Source: Hermatobates lingyangjiaoensis (lineage: Eukaryota > Arthropoda > Insecta > Hemiptera > Hermatobatidae). From it: DNA of 64,000 nucleotides. Shown here in pieces: positions 42,285-53,748 of this stretch. Made by a program: the position numbers and the translations under genes. Each line of letters begins with the position of its first letter. Positions within the stretch are counted from its first letter, which is position 1. Location of the stretch: assembly GCA_026182355.1 (NCBI GenBank), contig JAPFBL010000239.1, forward strand, positions 124,001 through 188,000, read 5' to 3'. The notes beneath the pieces are model-generated. The model saw nothing but the letters and a program-made list of their open reading frames with translations, made no database searches and was not told where the DNA came from.

Positions 42285-42790
42285 ATATATACTTTTCCCA
42301 ATATATATTAAATTATAAATATTGCGTAAAATATTAAGTCACACACAAAAGCGTTTATTTAAATAAAATATATAAAACTTGTTAATTACATATATATTTC
42401 AGATGTAACCTAATGTATAGAATTCCAATTGAAGTGTTCGAAACGCCAGTTAATTTTAGTAGTTTTTTTTTATATTTTTTTTTTATTTCACTTGCTCTCC
42501 GAAGATGTGTTAACGAAAGGCCTTAGAGCATTGTTTTAAAAAATTGTTTTCATTGTGGTAAATTAATCCATCTATTATATCAAGTGTTATTTTGATTATT
42601 ATTCATATATATACTTTTCCCAATATATATTAAATTATAAATATTGCGGAAAATATTAAGTCACCACACAAAAGCGTTTATTTATGATATATATAAAATG
42701 TATACATATATATTTCAGATGTAACCTAATGAAGAACATAAGTGTTCGAAACGCGTTTTTAGTAGTTTTTTTATAATAAATTTTTTTTGT
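42285..42790. repeat. Two family C-like copies flanking a family N segment
   Basis: 42285-42478 and 42607-42790 are near-duplicates (TATACTTTTCCCAATATATA, AATATTGCG, TTTCAGATGTAACCTAATG, AAGTGTTCGAAACGC). The 42479-42606 segment between them is family N. It looks like an N insertion with a long duplicated flank, or a tandem array with inserted N. Confidence 0.65.
42493..42530 (+). ncRNA. Hammerhead-like motif, family N
   Basis: Helix I TGCTCT (42493-42498) pairs perfectly over six bases with AGAGCA (42525-42530). Box CCGAAGA (U4 to C), extra T, short stem GT/AC, GAAA 42515-42518, helix III AG/CT closing GC, H17 = T. The longest perfect helix I in the window. Confidence 0.55.
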
Positions 42791-42856
42791 GCAGAGACTT
42801 AATACTTTCCCCAATATCCATAAATTCCGTAGACATAGACAAATTGTACCATAAAC

Positions 42857-43316
42857 CTTATAACTGAACTAAAATTGTGATTATGTATTATTATAAGACC
42901 TGAAATAATAATGATAAGAATATAAATAATGGAATTATCATAATTTATAACATGAATATTTAGCATGTAATATTATACCTGTGTACTGTACTTCTCTAAA
43001 TTTAATTATTGAGAATTAATGACTATATTGTATTAGAACTGTTCATATTTTATAATTTGTTAATGAATACTGTTAATTTATTATTATAATTTGTTAATGA
43101 ATACTCTGTTAAATTATCACCTCTTTATCATCTGATGATTCATTACTCTGTTTAATAAATTATTATCAAATAATTAAATTTAGAGAACTACAATACAAAA
43201 GATATAACATTTCATACTTAATATTATAAATTATGATAATTATATTATTGATATTTTATAATTACTATTTTAGTTGTTATAACAATTCATAATCACTGTT
43301 TTAGTTCAGTTATAAG
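42857..43316. mobile_element. Palindromic MITE-like element, long TIR
   Basis: CTTATAACTGAACTAAAA at the left is exactly mirrored at the right end. Imperfect complementarity continues for about 155 bp (ATTATCATAATTTATAA, CTCTAAATTTAATTATT). No ribozyme-like core, no ORF. Target duplication not clear. Confidence 0.75.
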
Positions 43317-44215
43317 CTTTAAACTAAAATTACTCTTACAGAGTATGGGAACAGGTGATAAATAAACTCCTTGATTTGTGGGGGCTACGGAAATCAGGAA
43401 AACAAAAAAAAGTCGTGGACCATTTCTACATATTTTTACAACTTTTATTGATGTTGGTATCCTGTTCACTGTGGGGTCAAAATACTGATGTACTTTACAA
43501 TAAACCAATTGGATCACTTCATCGAGATACAACCAATAGGGGGAATTATGTATGAGTAGGACAGTTTGCGTGAAGAATGCCAAGATAACAGTTTTTTTTT
43601 TGTACTTTAAAAATATATTAGAATACTCGCATGGTACATTATACATGAGAGATGAGACTGTTTAATCCTTTTTGATAGACTTAAGCGATGACTGAGTGCT
43701 GTTGACTCGGCAGAAGAAGGTTCTGTTTGAGATGGTGCGTCAAGACGCCCTTTGAGCGAGGAACCGTATAAAAAGTTAACTGGCTTGGGCTATTCTTGGC
43801 AGGAGGGGAGCGATACAAACACAGGAGCCCCCCCACAGCTCTACGCGCTGTCCACATACTTTTAACTTAATTAATGTCAAGTTTTCCATCAACACTTCAA
43901 TTAGATGGCAGCTTCATCAGGCGAGTAGGGGGGGGGGGGGGGAATAAATATTGTCTGCGGGAATATTAAACAGCCACAACAAATCTGGACTGGACTACAC
44001 TCATTGTTTGAAATAATTATTGGCTATTATATTATGTTTTTATAAAACTATTGAACATTTGTACTAAACGATGCTAATTGAATATTGTGATTCGAAATGA
44101 AAAGAAAAGCTAATCTTGCCTTTAATTTGAATCTCATGATTCAGAAAGTCAAATTAGATACAAAACAATTCAAATGTTACATTAGCATAACGGTTACGAA
44201 TATCACTACAACGTG
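43317..44215. other. Unassigned stretch with overlapping ORFs and G-run
   Basis: A 117-codon minus ORF (43293-43646) and a 66-codon plus ORF overlap; neither is recognisable. A G-run of 17 lies at 43926-43942. GC-richer at 43690-43860 without element. Confidence 0.4.
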
Positions 44216-44290
44216 CAAACTACAATAAAGAATGAGAAAAAACACTAAGACCTTTCAACCGTAACAAGCGGTCTTCGTCAGAGTCAACAG
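44216..44290 (-). repeat. Family E partial with hairpin
   Basis: Single-arm copy. Hairpin 44243-44285 on minus: GACT, CTGACGA, extra A, GACCG/CGGTT, GAAA, GGTCTT, AGTG. Core and stem II match the reference; helix I has one terminal mismatch. Confidence 0.65.
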
Positions 44291-45764
44291 TTTGGATTGA
44301 CATTTTAGTTTTTTTTTATGCAATATTTGATTCAACCGTTAAAACTCCAAGACTAGTTTGATAAACAGACAGAAGCTGAAACATTACTATGAAGGGTTTC
44401 TTTCAACTTGTTTTACTTAATATCACGCTACCAATGCAAGTTTTCTGTTTTCAAAGTTCCATTTAAAATGTCCTTTATTTTACTTGATATAGTTGGAAGA
44501 CAGTTTTCTAATAGTTTTCGTTGTTTGATGAAGGAGAATTATTTAAACTTTATAAAATAAATAAAAAGTTCTATAGATTTTGAAGATAAAGAAAGACAAT
44601 GCAAAAATGTGTCAATCAAATAAAATTTACTTCTTAATGGGTTTTGTCAAAAAACTTCCATTGATTGGCAGGTGAAGAAGAGCAGTATCATGAGCAGTAT
44701 TTTCAGGCAACAGGTTCTCATGAGTAGTCTACTTAATAGCTTATTATATCTTTTTATACACCATTTGTTTTTCTTCTAAATTATTTACTAAATAAACAAA
44801 AGTTGTTGAAATATTATGAAACTGATATTACCATTAATTAGAAGTTTCAGAGTTTCTAAATAAATGAAAATATGTATCTTTTTTTTAAATTTTGGGCATA
44901 AGTTTTCGAAATTCTTCGGTTGAAAGAATAAAATAAATAAGGAGTAATATTCTACCTAATATAGCAAACCTGGAAGTATCAAAAATTTCTAAAACTTTCT
45001 AAGTTCTGGAAACACCACTGTTTATGAGTTTGATAATATTCTATATATAATAGTAAATTAGGAACATAATTGACTAGGTTAAATAATTCATGTGTAGGAA
45101 ATGTAAACAAGTTAGACTGAATGGGTTTGCAACAAACATTGTAAATACCTTAGGTATATTACGTCAGCTCCCTGAGACCATTCTGAAAGCCTTGTACGTG
45201 ATAAACAAGGCCGCTGAGTCATGGTCCTCTGACAATGGGCATACGCTAAGAGATTCTAAACTGTCTTGCAAGGCAGGTGGCGCAACAGAGTTTAATCATA
45301 AGCTATGAGGTCAAGGGTCAGAGGGCGGCTAATGAGCGAGGTCTATTCCGAATTAACGGACAGGTCACCAAAGGTCATTACACAAACATAAATCAAGAAA
45401 TTAGAAGTACAAGGGAATGATTGACCTTGCATTTTCCTCGTGTATTTTGAAGCTTATCAATTGATAAGTTTATAAACGCTAATATGTACCAAGAGGGTCG
45501 TAAATTATACCATCTTCGAAGGTTATTCGTGATACAGATCGTCATCATACCATACTAAGAAATGCGACTTATATCTCACAGAGAAAACATCTTGCGCTGG
45601 AGCCATGAACGGAGGGTTTTGATGTAGTGGCAAGCACGCTAACCTCTGAATGACGAACTCTCTTAATGCCATTACTGAATTATGACATTTGTCACGGAAT
45701 TATCACCATTTTATCACGGATAGTCTAATAATTCAGTGGTCAGGATGAATAAATGTCTAGTAGT
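44291..45764. other. AT-rich stretch without recognised gene
   Basis: The plus ORF at 45090-45308 (72 codons, begins MCRKCKQVRLNGFATNIV) has balanced composition but no recognisable domain or signals. Confidence 0.4.
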
Positions 45765-45942
45765 GTAATCGATAAAAAGATTCCACATAAACACGTGAAA
45801 TAACAATCAATGATGAAACCACAAAATGAAATTGGAAAACAAGACTAAATGAGTTGGGTTTTTGACTCTGACGAAGACCGCTGGTTACGGTTGAAAGATC
45901 TTAGTCTTATTTTCCCATTTCATATTGTGGTTTGATCATTGG
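45765..45942. mobile_element. Family E element with 8-bp TSD
   Basis: CTAGTAGT occurs at 45757-45764 and 45943-45950, directly bounding the element, so family E inserts as a discrete unit. Left arm shortened; one core remains. Confidence 0.75.
45864..45906 (+). ncRNA. Hammerhead-like motif, family E
   Basis: GACT, CTGACGA, extra A, GACCG/CGGTT, GAAA, GATCTT, AGTC: identical to 11998-12040 except one loop base (CTGGTTA). Confidence 0.6.
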
Positions 45943-46249
45943 CTAGTAGTATATATAATAATCTTCGTTAAAGCATAAATATAACATTTAATAACATGTA
46001 ATCCAGTTCAACTAAGAGATGGTCACAACAAGGATGCGAAGAAATGAGGAGTAAATTCAAAGAAACCTGAACCATCTAAGACATCAAGTTTGTTCAACTC
46101 TCCCACTGCTAAGGACATGTTCACCAGAATGGCCCCTCCCAAGGTTTTTGGATCAATGAAAATAATTTCGGTTTGTTCCAACTGGTGTAGGAGACATGTA
46201 TGATAGCTAAAAAAAAAACACCTGAATATAATGCCTTAATGACTTAATA

Positions 46250-46522
46250 TAGGTACTGGTTAGCTCAGGGGTAAAGGCGCTCGCCTCTGAACTGGAGGGT
46301 CCATGGTTCAATACCCTCTATTACCCTCGATTTATTCACTTGGGAAGTGCATCTGAGTGTTTCATCCCTTGGAGAGGACGTTAAACCGTCGGTCCCAAGC
46401 CAGTACAATGTTAGGTACTCGTTAATGATCCCTACTCCAAATACATTTGAATTCGGCAGACTTGAGGACTCCTAATGTAGAATCATCGATCAAACAAAAA
46501 GAGCGTAAGGGTTGACATTTTT
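46250..46522 (+). mobile_element. tRNA-derived SINE, type 1 tail
   Basis: GGTTAGCTCAGGGGTAAAGG (A box), GGTTCAATACC (B box), GGACGTTAAACCGTCGGTCC, and the type 1 tail ATCGATCAAACAAAAAGAGC to GTTGACATTTTT. Moderately diverged. Confidence 0.85.
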
Positions 46523-47211
46523 AACTCGCTACGGTACCGGTTTAAACAAATAAAGAAAGGAAAAATAATATATATATTATTTTTAAAATATATATTATTA
46601 TTTGGTAAATAATAACAAAGAGTGGTAATTGGCGACAAACACGAAGTCTTGGGAATTCATATACTCTTTACTCGTTCACTATTTTAATTTGTCTCTTAAA
46701 CCCTCATTTAATTAAATTACAATTAAAAGGGATTCGGATAAGGCTGAGTAAAATGATTTGAAAGTAAACATAGACATAGATAACACGTGATGTTATACTG
46801 TGCCTAGTGCAGCAAAGCTGTAGGGCCAGCAAAGTCAGCAGGAGTTAAATAACGTTAAACAAAGCGGGGATAAGTAGATTATAGGGTATAATGGTGGACT
46901 AGCGGAGCGCTGACTCGGCAATACAGGGCAGGCCATGTGACCCAGGGTCAGGTCACATCGGCCCCTACTTCGCAACGCGGCCCACTCTCCCTCAGGCTCT
47001 TCACTCACCCAGTGGCGTAGCAACTATTTTACCAGCCCGGGGCGGTCGTAAGATTTGCCCACCCCAATGCTGCCCGATAATAATCCATATTAATTTTCAA
47101 ATCTTCAGAACGTCCTGAATATATTTATTTTCATGCAATTACAATCAAGGATATAATTTTAAACTGCTGTCGTTTTTTTTACCTTCATTGTTTAAACCCA
47201 CCCCCTAGCGA
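46523..47211. other. Unassigned stretch with GC-rich island
   Basis: 46835-47040 is the most GC-rich part nearby and includes GTGACCCAGGGTCAGGTCAC. CAGTGGCGTAGCAAC at 47010 resembles a hAT terminus without a matching end. Confidence 0.4.
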
Positions 47212-47457
47212 CATATTACGTCAACCGTTTGCCGGCTTTCTGTTTGATCAGTGATTCTACATTGGGAGTCCTAAATTTTGCCTAACTCAAGTACATTCGA
47301 GTAGGGATCTTTAAAGAGTACCTGACATAGTACAGGCTAAGGACAGACGGTTAACGTCCTCACCAAGGGATGACATACTAAGATTTATTCACCTCCCGTG
47401 TTAATACATAGAGGGTCAGATGGGGATCGAACCCCGGACTACCAGTCCAGAAGCGAT
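47212..47457 (-). mobile_element. tRNA-derived SINE, 5'-truncated
   Basis: Minus strand: B box GGGGTTCGATCCCC present, most of the A-box head lost at 47457, type 1 tail present (ATCAAACAGAAAGCCGGCAA). Confidence 0.8.
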
Positions 47458-47785
47458 TGCTGTCATTAGTCCCAGACTTACATCTCATTGCAGTAGTCGT
47501 ATAAATTAGATACAGTCGTCATCAAAGAAAACAAAAAAGTATAATTCAAATCATAAAAAAAATTGTTAAACTAAATTAACTGGTTACGCAAATAAATACA
47601 ATACATTTTCAACCTCATTAAAAAAATAATAGTTTTGAAAAATTTAAAAAAATTATTTCTAATTAGCAAATATTACAATCAAAAATGCATTTAAAAACAG
47701 CATTACAGAAATAAAACATACAAAGAATTATGGCCTTAATATAACCTGAGCCCGACTATATTACAGGGGTCATAGACAGTTGAAA

Positions 47786-47852
47786 AGAAACCGATGCCCT
47801 TGCGGGTTAAAAACGTTAGCTCTTACGGTTTTTTTGTTTGATCGGATGTTTG
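47786..47852 (-). mobile_element. SINE tail fragment
   Basis: ACGTTAGCTCTTACGGTTTT and TTTGTTTGATCGG match only the type 1 tail in minus orientation. Confidence 0.55.
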
Positions 47853-48082
47853 GGTAAAACCACTGAGATCAGTGTCTAGAACTGTTGCCCGAGTTCCGTT
47901 CCCTTCACCAAATTGTAAAGATACTCAGAGGGGGCAAAGCCTAGACTGTTGGGATTCTAACGTAACTGTCTACGGCTTTCAAGCGCAGTAGTCTCTATGC
48001 GGATGGCAGTTTTTGAAGTTTTTGAAGACTTTTTGAAGTGACTCCTAAAGCACCCGTGTCCTGTCAGTAGACCTATAACCAA

Positions 48083-48389
48083 GGGGCCAGGCTAGCTCAG
48101 TGGTTACGCGCTCACCTCTGAACTGATAGGACGACCGGGGTTCAATCCTCACCTGGCCCTCGCAGGAAGTGAATAAATCTGAGCACGTCGTCCCTCGGAA
48201 AAGGACGTTAAACCGTCGGTCCCGAGCCTGTACGATGTCAGGTACTCGTTAAAGATCCCTACTCTAAATACATTTGAGTTAGGCAAAATTTAGGACTCCC
48301 ATTGTAGAATCAATCTTTATTGTGTGGTATCACAAAGGGCCAATGCTTGGCCTAAGTGTGTTCCCTTGTGGGACTGCCACTGCAACCTA
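48083..48389 (+). mobile_element. tRNA-derived SINE with CCTAA-type tail
   Basis: Flanks ACCTATAACCAA (48071-48082) and ACCTACAACCAA (48390-48401) match at 11 of 12 bases. A box GCTAGCTCAGTGG, B box GGGTTCAATCC. Tail GACTGCCACTGCAACCTAAC. Same subfamily as 36834-37156. Confidence 0.9.
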
Positions 48390-48949
48390 ACCTACAACCA
48401 ACATCATCTGACTCCTTGAAGCCTCATTAGCACGTGGTCATAATTCACCACTGGTTCAAAAAATAGCTTTATTTGATGACCATTGTTCGTACTGTAGAAA
48501 TATTTGAAAACTGTAAACTCAATATTTAAACAAAACCAATATTATTTCTTATAACATGCATTATTGCTGTATGCATAAGATACAGGAAGCAGATGGGTTC
48601 CAAATAAACTGCTGATTCACGAGTTGCAAAGATACCAAACTCTTATCTGATGGCATTTCTTTACATAAGAATGTATAAATAAATAGAAAGAGCAGAGATG
48701 TTGAGATAAGCCTGTGATAAGCTGCGCTGAAGCGACTTGGTGGGAAAGGTGGCAGGCGGTATTGTTTGGGCGGGTGAATCACCTGACATAAAAACAGCCA
48801 GGTAGACGCTCCCGCACCGTCTTCATTCTCTTTCCAGACCAAAACATTGACATCTTTTACAAACTCAATAGCAGTTTGGCTTTCAGTATGTTTATTTGCC
48901 TGGATTTTAAAATTGTCAATGCTATGATAACAGTTTTGTAGTTAGTTCC
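48390..48949. other. Unassigned stretch
   Basis: The 93-codon minus ORF (48561-48842) is unrecognised; GC-richer at 48715-48835. Confidence 0.4.
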
Positions 48950-49052
48950 TTGAAATAGTAAAATAACAAGCCCTGAAGATATGTACAAATATAGACGAAA
49001 CATCGGCTGAAAGGTGTTGTATTGTTTGAAGCTAGACCATACCTGGATAAAA
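48950..49052 (+). repeat. Family G single arm with hairpin
   Basis: Matches the right arm of 17525-17834. Hairpin 48968-49008: AAGCC, CTGAAGA, extra T (stem partly lost, ATGTAC..TAGAC), GAAA, CATC, GGCT. Helix I retained. Confidence 0.7.
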
Positions 49053-49069
49053 ATAAGTTTAAAGAGAAA

Positions 49070-49345
49070 TAATAATATTTGCGAGCTAAGAATATCAGAG
49101 TAATTTATTTGAAATGGAGTACAACATATTCACTATCCTCAATAGTGCAATTTAATATTCATGTATGGTATTCAATTTCAAATACAAATTTTAAGAACTC
49201 TGTGTTCTTAAAGCTCACAGATATGCATTATTTTTTTATATGGTATTTAAACCTGAAGAAGAACACTAAGTGTTCGAAAAGCATTGTTAGTTTTCATATT
49301 AAACTTCATTTGTGTGCAGACGTAATTTTTGAATCCCCAATATGA
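49070..49345 (+). repeat. Family C element, single arm
   Basis: ATTCATGTATGGTATTCAAT, then the hairpin, then TTCATTTGTGTGCAGACGTA and the AATATGAATTTT end. It follows directly on family G. Confidence 0.7.
49250..49288 (+). ncRNA. Hammerhead-like motif, family C
   Basis: AAC, CTGAAGA, extra A, GAACAC/GTGTTC with TAA loop, GAAA, AGCATT, GTT. Helix I AAC/GTT and boxes intact; helix III is altered (AAGCATT). Confidence 0.5.
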
Positions 49346-49700
49346 ATTTTAAAAGTTTAAAACAAAAATATTACATTCGCATAGAAGTCTGGAACGTAAT
49401 GAAAGACGATATATTTTATCTTCTAGACAAACACCTTCTATGCTCTACAGAATATTTTGATCATCAAATGCAAACTATAGAGGCTCTATCGGTCTTAAAC
49501 GAACTTTGCTAAACCATTGCTTCTTCTGCTATGGTACTTGAGCAGTCAGTATTAAGATGTCTTAACACACTTTAAGATACCTCCTCTATGTCTCCTACCT
49601 TCCCAAAACTTGTTTTTACATAACTTGGTCTCTCACGAATACCACTTGTAAGCCATATCTTAGTCAAGATTAGTAATTTGTTACTGTTTTTAGACGATTA

Positions 49701-49800
49701 CATATATACAACAATGTTCAAACCACAATCAGAAATGTGAAAAATCTAAGTCTTGTTTCACATTTCTTACTGTGGTTTGAACATTGATTGTGAAATCTTG

Positions 49801-49837
<37 letters not shown>
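49701..49837. repeat. Family E relative, core deleted, plus (TA)n
   Basis: AATGTTCAAACCACAATCAG mirrored by CTTACTGTGGTTTGAACATT; no ribozyme-like core. TA array 49801-49837. Confidence 0.7.
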
Positions 49838-49839
<2 letters not shown>

Positions 49840-49840
<1 letters not shown>

Positions 49841-50022
49841 AAAGAAACGGTCCAGCGGGCTTTTTTAAATAAAATAAATTCAAAACGAAGGAAACACACA
49901 GAAAGACACAGACATTAACTCACATCGATAGTTCGACCATCGTCGTCATCAGGAGGTGTGAAGAGCGAAGAGTCCCGCAGGAAGGCAGGGCGGCGACTCA
50001 TTTCTTCGTTTTGAATTTATTA
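49840..50022 (-). repeat. Family K element
   Basis: Near-identical to 13760-13935. Hairpin 49921-49958 has GAAC instead of GAAA and is probably dead. Confidence 0.75.
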
Positions 50023-50039
50023 TATATATATATATATAC

Positions 50040-50212
50040 ATTCAAAATCAAGAATTTCACAGTAAAAACATGAAAGAAAGTCAACGTCTAGACCACAGTA
50101 AGACACACTTGTGCCTCAGTTTGAGTAAAAATATTACGAAGAACAGTTATTTTTTTATGAAAGCTCCTAGACACATTTCTGAACTTCTTATTGTGGTTTT
50201 GACGTTCATACA
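50040..50212. repeat. Diverged family E-like palindrome
   Basis: AAGAATTTCACAGTAAAAACATG.. to ..CTTCTTATTGTGGTTTTGAC keeps the E outline but the centre differs and no core box is visible. Confidence 0.4.
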
Positions 50213-51490
50213 TATTTAACTAAGCACAAATAAAACTATAAGTTTAACGTTCTGAAGCAGCATCTGTATTAAAGAATATATTGAAGATATTGTTATCGAA
50301 AAGCAAGTCAACTTAACATGTCAATTACTTCCTTAAGTTACTTTCCTTTTTGCAGTATATATATATATTTAATTAAAATAAAGAATTTATAAACAAATAT
50401 TTCTTTTTATTTATAGCAGTTGTTTCAAACAATGAACGAATCATGAAAATTCGTTCATGGAATTTGATGATGAACAAATTCCTCAATAATTCGGAATCAT
50501 TAAATTGATTAGAAGTCCATTTTTTTAAAAAAAAAAAATAGAAACACCTATCGTAGAACTACTTACGACTAATAATGCATAGTCGTACATAAATGCATAA
50601 ATAATGCATTTAACTAGATCACCTCCTTTACTGACGGTTAGGTAGAGTTGAATTTACTCAAAAGTGATTAAAATTTCTTTGTGATTTTCAGTTTCATATA
50701 TATGTAATTGGTGGTACTGAACTGTTAGGACATCAATATTAATTTGCAAACTTTAACTAACACTGCACTTCTAAAATCTTCATCGAAGAATAACTTTAGG
50801 AATGGAAACCATTTCTAAAAGAAATATACGAAAAAATTGGAAAATATAACATGAGAGTATATGAATTGATGTTTAGAGAAGTGTTCATAGAATCAGAAAT
50901 CAGATCAATACATTTGTCCTGATGTAATGCTACATATAATACAATATTATTTAATATAACGATATATCTGAGCTAAATATATCAGGTCATATATATTAAC
51001 AATGAATTTAGAATTGATTCAAAGATAGAAATACGTACTGTTTTAACTTGCAAATGAACTTGATATTTCAAGAACGAGATGTTTTACATATTCTTTTATA
51101 AAAAAAAAAAATGCAAATGTTGCTCTCGTTATTTCTGTTTGATGAGGAGGAATTTCATTTTATTCGACTTACCTCTCACATTTTATATTTTTCTTCATAA
51201 TTTACTAATTAAGGCAATTATGATGATGCCGACTTCTATACTTTTATTTATGTACTAAAAACTAAAAATAAACTCAAGGTAAACAAATAATGTATTAATG
51301 TATAGATATAACACTAAAGAATATGAATCAACTTTCTTTTAAATCATTTATAATGGTGTAAACGCATACTGCTAGAGTATGCAATATTCATGTATTTTGC
51401 TGGAACTTTTTTAACTATTTATTTAATAATTTTTCAGACAATCAGACATTCAAACTTGTACTACCATCTAAAAAAAAAAGTAATATGAAT
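50213..51490. other. AT-rich stretch without recognised gene
   Basis: One small hairpin GAACGAAT/ATTCGTTC at 50434-50456; otherwise nothing supported. Confidence 0.5.
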
Positions 51491-52022
51491 GAACCTTCCC
51501 GGGAACCCCAGATCCTAATGATTTTATACAAACATAATATAAATATTTTCATATGCCTTTTTAAATAGTATGTATGTTTAAAACCAATTAAAAAAGTAAT
51601 ATTACTGCAATGTGTATTTTTCGAATAAAAATTCAAAACTAGAAGATTTTAATTATAAATTTTCCACAAGTGCATAACACATAAAACAGAATTACTAGCA
51701 ATTTTAACACAAAGTTTAGTTTTGTAATCATTTTTGGCTTTATAGTTGACAGTTTGATTCTCACGTTAGCCACATGATTAAGTCTACTATGGTATTTGGT
51801 TTCTATGACAGTTTAAAGGGAAAATCAAGTTTCACATAAGTAGGTAGTGGAAAATGGCAGCAATGTGTGAAGTGCTACTTTTGCAATAGCAGGAAATTCG
51901 GGAATCTGATAGTTCCAAAAACTGTCTAGTGATTCATCCTAAATATGAATCAAATTTTGACCACTTCTACTTATGGGTATATGTAGATATAAACATTATT
52001 CGGTTTCATGATTCACAAGAAA

Positions 52023-53373
52023 TCTTTATAAATAAAATAATGATTTTGTCTGTACATTGCTTAGAACTGACTCATTTCAAGTTTTCTTTACGTTTCATAC
52101 ATTGGAGAAACCGAATCCACCCTTAGAAAAATTTCTGTCGGTTTGTCGGTTTGTCCGCAAAACTTTGTCACAGGTAAACTCAGCTACCATAAGACATATA
52201 AAGCTGAAACTTTTACAGTAGATTTGTGTAGGTCTAACTTAAAATATAGGCTATGAATTGATTGGAACATCAACGTAGAAGTGAAGTTATGGACGTTTAA
52301 CGCAAAAATGTTTGTCACAAGTAAACTCAGCCACCATAAGACATAGCGAGCTGAAACATTGACACTGGATTTGTGTGTGCCTAACTTAAAATATGGGCTC
52401 TAAATAGATTATTAATTCAGTACAGAAGCGAAGTTATGGGGCTTTTAGCTGTATTTTCCTAACTTCACAGACAAGTTTGTTTTGAAAATACACAGGTGTG
52501 GCAAGTAGGTATTGTTAGTTGATTTTAATTTCAATTGAGCACATGAATATATTGCGTATTTGACATCATTGAAATGGTGTTTCACAGAGTTAAGGATGTA
52601 CTATCTATTGAGGATAAATGTTTTGTAAACGAGCAATTCTCAGCCCTTAATATGAACAGGCATGAGAAATCAACAAACAAGTTCTTACGCTATATGAAGC
52701 CGAGGAAAGAACTTACAAGTCAGTAAAGAGATTGGATTAGTGATGAAGAAGCAGTTCATTATCTAATTGAATTTCTTGACTCTGAATTTATTTCTCCTGG
52801 ACTGCCTGCTCATGAGTAAAAACTTAAAGTAGGAGCACCAATGATGCTGCAATTTATAGCAGTAACAAATTTCATGTTACGAAACATGAGTGACCCAAAA
52901 ACTGTGCAACGGGACACGACTCTGAGTTCGTGCTCTACACAGATATGCCATAGAGGCGGACATAATGACTGGATGTGGTATTGGGGAGTCTTCCGAACCA
53001 CTGTCTGTTTCCATTCAAATGATTGCAAGGTCCCCTCAGAGTCTATTTCGCAATGACGTTAACTAAGTCGCAAAGGGAGACTTTATCTAACGCAGGAATT
53101 CAAGTTAGCGAAACCAAGTTTTTCTCACATGGTCAACTGTAGTTTACTTGCTCAATAGTCAGAGGTTTCAACTGATTGTTCTTCCATGAACCTGAAGGAC
53201 AGACAGCTAATGTAGTGTATACAGAGGCATTTGTTTAACACTGTACTAATAATGGTGTTTTCTACTATTCTATAATTTCTAATTATAGTATTAGTATAAT
53301 ACTATAATTGATATGTTGGAATACCAAGTATAATAGAATTTTTGATTCCGTCAAAGACGGGTACATTTGCTAG
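52023..53373 (+). mobile_element. Helitron with TC...CTAG ends
   Basis: Starts TC (52023) and ends CTAG (53370-53373), inserted between A (52022) and T (53374) with no target duplication, as expected for Helitrons. A hairpin CCGTC-AAA-GACGG at 53348-53360 lies 9 bp before CTAG, also canonical. Both borders are confirmed by the uninterrupted sequence at about 9125. Contains a direct repeat of 147 bp (52164-52310 and 52311-52457) and a broken helicase remnant. Length 1351 bp, so non-autonomous. Confidence 0.85.
52560..53270 (+). pseudogene. Helitron Pif1-type helicase C-terminal remnant
   Basis: In broken frames: EAVHYLIEFLDSEF, SPGLPAH, KLKVGAPMML, then RNMSDPKTVQRDTT, then RVYFAMTLTKSQRETLSNAG and KFFSHGQL, then ANVVYTEAF. 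These correspond in order to the conserved end of Helitron helicases (EFLN..., LKVG.P..LLRN, FAMTINKSQGQT, FSHGQLYVA, NVVY.E). Several stops and an insertion between APMML and RNM show it is inactive. Rep domain and Walker A region are absent. Confidence 0.8.
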
Positions 53374-53559
53374 TATAGAATAAATACATACCCAAAATCA
53401 AAAATTTTTAGAAAAATGTTTTTACTAAAGGTTTTTCACGGAACCCCAGACAGTCCGTTAAGGAACCCCTGGGCTCCACGGAACCAACTTTGGGAATCTC
53501 TTACCTAGACTAAAAAAGGTTTGTACAAGACATGATTACTGTAATATATAAGGGATTAT

Positions 53560-53748
53560 AACAAGATTTCACAATATGAAATTCAAACCACAATATGAAA
53601 TAGGAAAAAAAGGCTAAGATCTTTCAACCACAACAAGCGGTCTTCGTCACTTCGTCAGCTGGACTTTTGACTCTGACGGGAGACCACTTGTTGTGGTTGA
53701 ATGAACTTATTTTTTCCCATATCATATTGTGGTATGATGAATGGATTT
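53560..53748. repeat. Family E fold-back element, diverged
   Basis: AAGATTTCACAATATGAA to CATATTGTGGTATGATGAA. Hairpins: minus strand TGACGAAGACCGCTTGTTGT.., plus strand CTGACGG with GACCA..TGGTT then GAATG (GAAA lost). Confidence 0.65.

Larger units (their letters stand above)
51491..53510. mobile_element. hAT-like dispersed element, copy 2 (interrupted)
   Basis: Left block 51491-52022 and right block 53374-53510 match the copy at 7815-9265. The Helitron at 52023-53373 lies between them. At the junction the empty site reads GAAAcAcAGAATAAAT in copy 1 and GAAA/TATAGAATAAAT here. Confidence 0.7.

Noticed and set aside
43293..43646. 117-codon minus ORF, longest outside simple repeats
   Set aside because: No recognisable domain, AT-biased residues, antisense ORF of similar quality overlaps it; not enough to call a gene.
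47007..47050. CAGTGGCGTAGCAAC as a complete hAT element (also 23174)
   Set aside because: Only one terminus-like sequence is visible and no inverted partner or target duplication was found.
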